From Nocardia iowensis (GTDB lineage Bacteria; Actinomycetota; Actinomycetes; Mycobacteriales; Mycobacteriaceae), in assembly GCF_019222765.1 (NCBI RefSeq), contig NZ_CP078145.1, forward strand, positions 5,394,001 to 5,458,000: a stretch of DNA of 64,000 nt, given 5' to 3'. Made by a program: the position numbers and the translations under genes. A model generated the notes under the pieces. That model had not been told where the DNA came from. It worked only from the letters and a program-made list of their open reading frames with translations, and ran no database searches. Positions 61,665 to 64,000 of the stretch are shown piece by piece (positions within the stretch are counted from its first letter, which is position 1; the number at the start of each line of letters is the position of its first letter).

Positions 61665-62534
61665 TCAGATCAGTTCTTCGATGGTTCGGGCGAACTCGAG
61701 GGCACCGTTGCCGTCGGCGATCTGGCGGTCGATGAGGTTTTTGATGGGGGCGACGAAGTCCGTGGCGACGCCGGCGTCGCGGCTGGCCCGGTTGATGGCG
61801 TCGAGGGCGGCCTTGTGGAAGGCGAGGCTTTGGATGGGCTGGGTGTAGTCGCCGCTGTCGATGAGCTCGCCGTAGGCGGGAAACATCTGGGCCATGGCGG
61901 TGACCCATGCCGCGGCTCGCTCGGCGAACGCGCTCGCCGAGACGCCGACCGAGCGCATCATGGCCGCGCCGTGCATGAAGCCGCCGAACATGGCGTACAT
62001 GTTGGCGAGCAAGGCGAAGTCATAGGTGGAAGCCCGTCCGGCATCGTCGCCGAAATATTCTGCGGCGGCGAGCAATTCGAGGGCTGTGCGGTGCTCGTTG
62101 AAGATCGCCTCGGAGCCGCTGTACAGGATGGACGCGCCCGGCTGACCGATCATGGGCGGGATGGCCATGATGCCACCGTCGAGGTAGTCGATGCCGTGCT
62201 CGGCCGCCCAGGTGGCCAGCTCGCGGGCCTCGTTGGGGGCGGTGCTGGTCAGATTGATCACCTGCCTGCCGGACAGTTCGTCGACCACGGGGTCGAGAGT
62301 GGTGTGCACGGAGGCGTGGTCGAACAGGACGACGATGATCGGCCCGCCCGCCTGCACCGCCTCGGCAACCGACGGGGTGCTGACCGCCCCGGCCGCGCCG
62401 AGGTCGGTGTCCTTGCCGGGGGTGCGGTTCCACACCGTCGTCGGATGGCCGCCCTTCAGCAGCGTGGCGGCCAGCGCCTGGCCCATCGCGCCTAGTCCGA
62501 GGACCGTCACCGGGGTGTTCGTGGTTTCCGCCAT
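61665..62534 (-). CDS. imine reductase / NAD(P)-dependent 6PGDH-like oxidoreductase
   Basis: The 289-aa enzyme starts at ATG 62534. Its Rossmann part is TPVTVLGLGAMGQALAATLL, then GGHPTTVWNRTPGKDTDLG, with GLGAMG and WNRTxxK as in the beta-hydroxyacid dehydrogenase/imine reductase family. NLTSTAPNEARELATWAAEH and GGIMAIPPMIGQPGASILYS are imine-reductase-type motifs. The C-terminal helical domain (SLAFHKAALDAINRASRDAG) mediates dimerisation. It likely reduces cyclic imines with NADPH. It is divergent from an HxlR regulator. Confidence 0.88.
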   Translation of the reverse strand: MAETTNTPVTVLGLGAMGQALAATLLKGGHPTTVWNRTPGKDTDLGAAGAVSTPSVAEAVQAGGPIIVVLFDHASVHTTLDPVVDELSGRQVINLTSTAPNEARELATWAAEHGIDYLDGGIMAIPPMIGQPGASILYSGSEAIFNEHRTALELLAAAEYFGDDAGRASTYDFALLANMYAMFGGFMHGAAMMRSVGVSASAFAERAAAWVTAMAQMFPAYGELIDSGDYTQPIQSLAFHKAALDAINRASRDAGVATDFVAPIKNLIDRQIADGNGALEFARTIEELI

Positions 62535-62679
62535 TGCGGGGTCAACTCCTTGGAAGTTCGTGAACAGGATGGTCAGCGCGCTGAAACCAACCCTGCTCGT
62601 TGCCCGCGATGGCGACAAGTACCTACTATTTGGTCCGGTACTTACCAATGGGTGTGTGAACAGGTAGCGAGGTCGGGCG

Positions 62680-63039
62680 TTGGGCGAAAAGAGATCTGGA
62701 CCATACTTCTGCGGCATCGACGCCGCGATGGACGTGATCGGCGGCAAATGGAAAGCACTGATCCTGTGGGAGCTGGAGAACTACGGAGTCCGCCGCTTCG
62801 GCGAACTCCGCCGCGGCCTGCCCGGCGTCTCGGAGAAGATGCTGATCCAGCAGCTGCGCGAGTTGGAGGAGGACGGCATCGTCACACGCGAGGTCTATCG
62901 CGAGGTGCCGCCGCGGGTCGAATACCAACTCACCGAGCTGGGCACTGCCCTCAACCGCGCCCTCGAACCCCTCGGCGACTGGGGTCGTGACCGCATCGAG
63001 CGCATCGGCGCCAACCGCGTGCATCCGGTGACCACCTGA
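62680..63039 (+). CDS. HxlR-family regulator
   Basis: The 119-aa winged-helix protein has CGIDAAMDVIGGKWKALILW, then RFGELRRGLPGVSEKMLIQQ and LRELEEDGIVTREVYREVPP, with the conserved N-terminal Cys that can act as redox sensor. It starts at TTG 62680. It faces the imine-reductase gene across 145 bases, where TACTATTTGGTCCGGTACTT may be its operator (near 62622-62642). It probably represses that gene. Confidence 0.88.
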   Translation: MGEKRSGPYFCGIDAAMDVIGGKWKALILWELENYGVRRFGELRRGLPGVSEKMLIQQLRELEEDGIVTREVYREVPPRVEYQLTELGTALNRALEPLGDWGRDRIERIGANRVHPVTT

Positions 63040-63303
63040 CCCTGCCAGCGGTCAGTGCCCGGTGGAACGGTTGTGGCGGAAGGTATTTACACCGCCGGGT
63101 GCCGCCGTCAGTGGAGTCGAGCTGAGCGGCAACAGCCACACCTGCTGAGCGGGAAAGTCGCCAACCAGCCGAGTACGGGCCGGATATACACGCGCACGGT
63201 GGCCCCAACGTTTCGAGCCGCTACCCCCCGGGGTTCGATCAGTCGCAGCCAAGCAAAGTACCCGGCGCACTGACGGACCAGCCGACGAGTAGTGATGGGG
63301 TGA

Positions 63304-63684
63304 CTATTCGTCCCTCCGCGAGTGCGTCCGCATTGTGTATCCAACACACGCCACGAGGCTGTCTTCGCCGTCCGATTTGAGCGCCAGGCATTTCACCCGA
63401 TTCCAATCCGATTCCGGCAGGTCAGCAAAGCGTAAAATATCTTCGGCCTGCGATTCATCGGCTATGGCGAGTGTGAGTGGGTCGTAGTGTGTTTTGAGTT
63501 TCATCGCGATCACGTTGTGGAACTTCAGAACTATGAAATCGCTATCCGAATTCCTGCCAACGCTTCGTATTTCGAGTTCAGAATGACTGACCGAGTAGCG
63601 CCACGGCTTGAACTTTCTGTCGAAAAAAACTGGCAGGGATTCATTCAACCGTTCACCTTCATTCTGAGGTGAATGGATTGTCAT
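63304..63684 (-). CDS. hypothetical protein, candidate immunity protein
   Basis: The 126-aa acidic cytoplasmic protein has alternating strands (WRYSVSHSELEIRSVGRN, DFIVLKFHNVIAMKLKTHYD) and ends CLALKSDGEDSLVACVGYTM. I do not recognise the family. Its start overlaps the end of the upstream putative toxin gene by 26 bases, the classic position of an immunity gene. The 63040-63303 gap downstream holds nothing I recognise. Confidence 0.5.
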   Translation of the reverse strand: MTIHSPQNEGERLNESLPVFFDRKFKPWRYSVSHSELEIRSVGRNSDSDFIVLKFHNVIAMKLKTHYDPLTLAIADESQAEDILRFADLPESDWNRVKCLALKSDGEDSLVACVGYTMRTHSRRDE

Positions 63685-64000
63685 AACGACTTCCGTTTCT
63701 GTAGAAGAACACCTTGGACCACGAGCTCCGATTATCTTGGATAAAGCTTAGTTCCCACGGCGTTGCGTGTCCATCGAAGATAGGATCGAGCCCCCGAGCT
63801 GCCTGGGAGGACGCGATCCATTGGGCATCGTCCATGCCGTCCAAATTGAAGTGAATTGGCGTCTGACCATCGCGAACGTAGGCTTTGAACTCGTTGACCC
63901 AGTCTTCACCGCCAGACGGCCAATCATGGTAGGACTTGGCTCCGACAGCCTCAGCGAAGTTTTGCAGTGTGAGTGGATCCCCGTCCAATTCGCTGAAGCC
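63659..64000 (-). CDS. C-terminal part of a possible polymorphic toxin (cut by window edge)
   Basis: The frame is open to the right edge. The last 110 residues read DPLTLQNFAEAVGAKSYHDW, then PSGGEDWVNEFKAYVRDGQT, IHFNLDGMDDAQWIASSQAA and GHATPWELSFIQDNRSSWSK. The composition and lone-domain look, followed by an overlapping small acidic gene, fit the C-terminal domain of a secreted toxin. The N-terminal part must be seen to confirm this. Confidence 0.45.
   Translation of the reverse strand, partial: GFSELDGDPLTLQNFAEAVGAKSYHDWPSGGEDWVNEFKAYVRDGQTPIHFNLDGMDDAQWIASSQAARGLDPIFDGHATPWELSFIQDNRSSWSKVFFYRNGSRYDNPFTSE

Overview
The window reads as a high-GC actinobacterial chromosome, most likely Nocardia or a close mycolic-acid-producing relative. 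The pointers are an MspA-type porin, a WhiB regulator, HadA/HadB-type hydroxyacyl dehydratases, mycobacterial-style SOS-box DNA, GTG/TTG starts and many small exported proteins. It is almost entirely accessory DNA: low coding density, at least a dozen truncated or frameshifted genes, and very few recognisable core genes apart from a tRNA-Leu and what follows it.

Region 1 (1 to about 23.6 kb). After a decayed Tn3 transposase end and a HEAT-like protein comes an unusual array from 3.4 to 22.4 kb. Single genes or very short gene groups are separated by copies of a palindromic repeat. Each half-repeat is a short inverted repeat (about AACGYNCG ... CGNRCGTT) around an almost invariant TGCCG loop, and two halves often flank a strong inner hairpin. 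The bracketed genes point both ways, and stop or start codons often lie inside the repeat ends. Cargo includes VOC proteins, phosphotransferases, a SUKH protein, an MFS pump with a TetR regulator, a MerR regulator, a LigB-type dioxygenase and several secreted or unknown proteins. The stretch ends in a broken large serine recombinase.

Region 2 (23.6 to 61.45 kb) looks like an integrated island. A 17-bp sequence, which includes the 3' end of tRNA-Leu(GAG), occurs both at the end of the broken recombinase (23.585 kb) and at the tRNA (61.447 kb), where a second recombinase remnant ends. The island carries a beta-propeller-like protein with near-identical 153-bp repeats, a divergent HTH-STAND-WD40 signalling protein, a decayed aminotransferase/NUDIX/phosphotransferase group, split DNA-ligase pieces, an ABC transporter/two-component/lipoprotein hydrolase operon, and a long translationally coupled operon (44.4 to 50.1 kb) with a resolvase-like protein, nucleoside hydrolase, WhiB and two very small ORFs. 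A 7.3-kb block (51.9 to 59.2 kb) interrupts a phage-type gene. It is bounded by a 14-bp direct repeat, starts with a 21-bp palindrome, and carries a TetR regulator, an MspA porin, a putative exported toxin with a SUKH lipoprotein immunity gene, and hadA plus a truncated hadB.

Region 3 (61.5 to 64 kb) looks more chromosomal: the tRNA-Leu, an imine-reductase-type dehydrogenase with a divergent HxlR regulator, then the end of a possible polymorphic toxin with its candidate immunity gene at the window edge.

Functional assignments come from reading motifs and remembered family resemblance. No database search or fold prediction was run.
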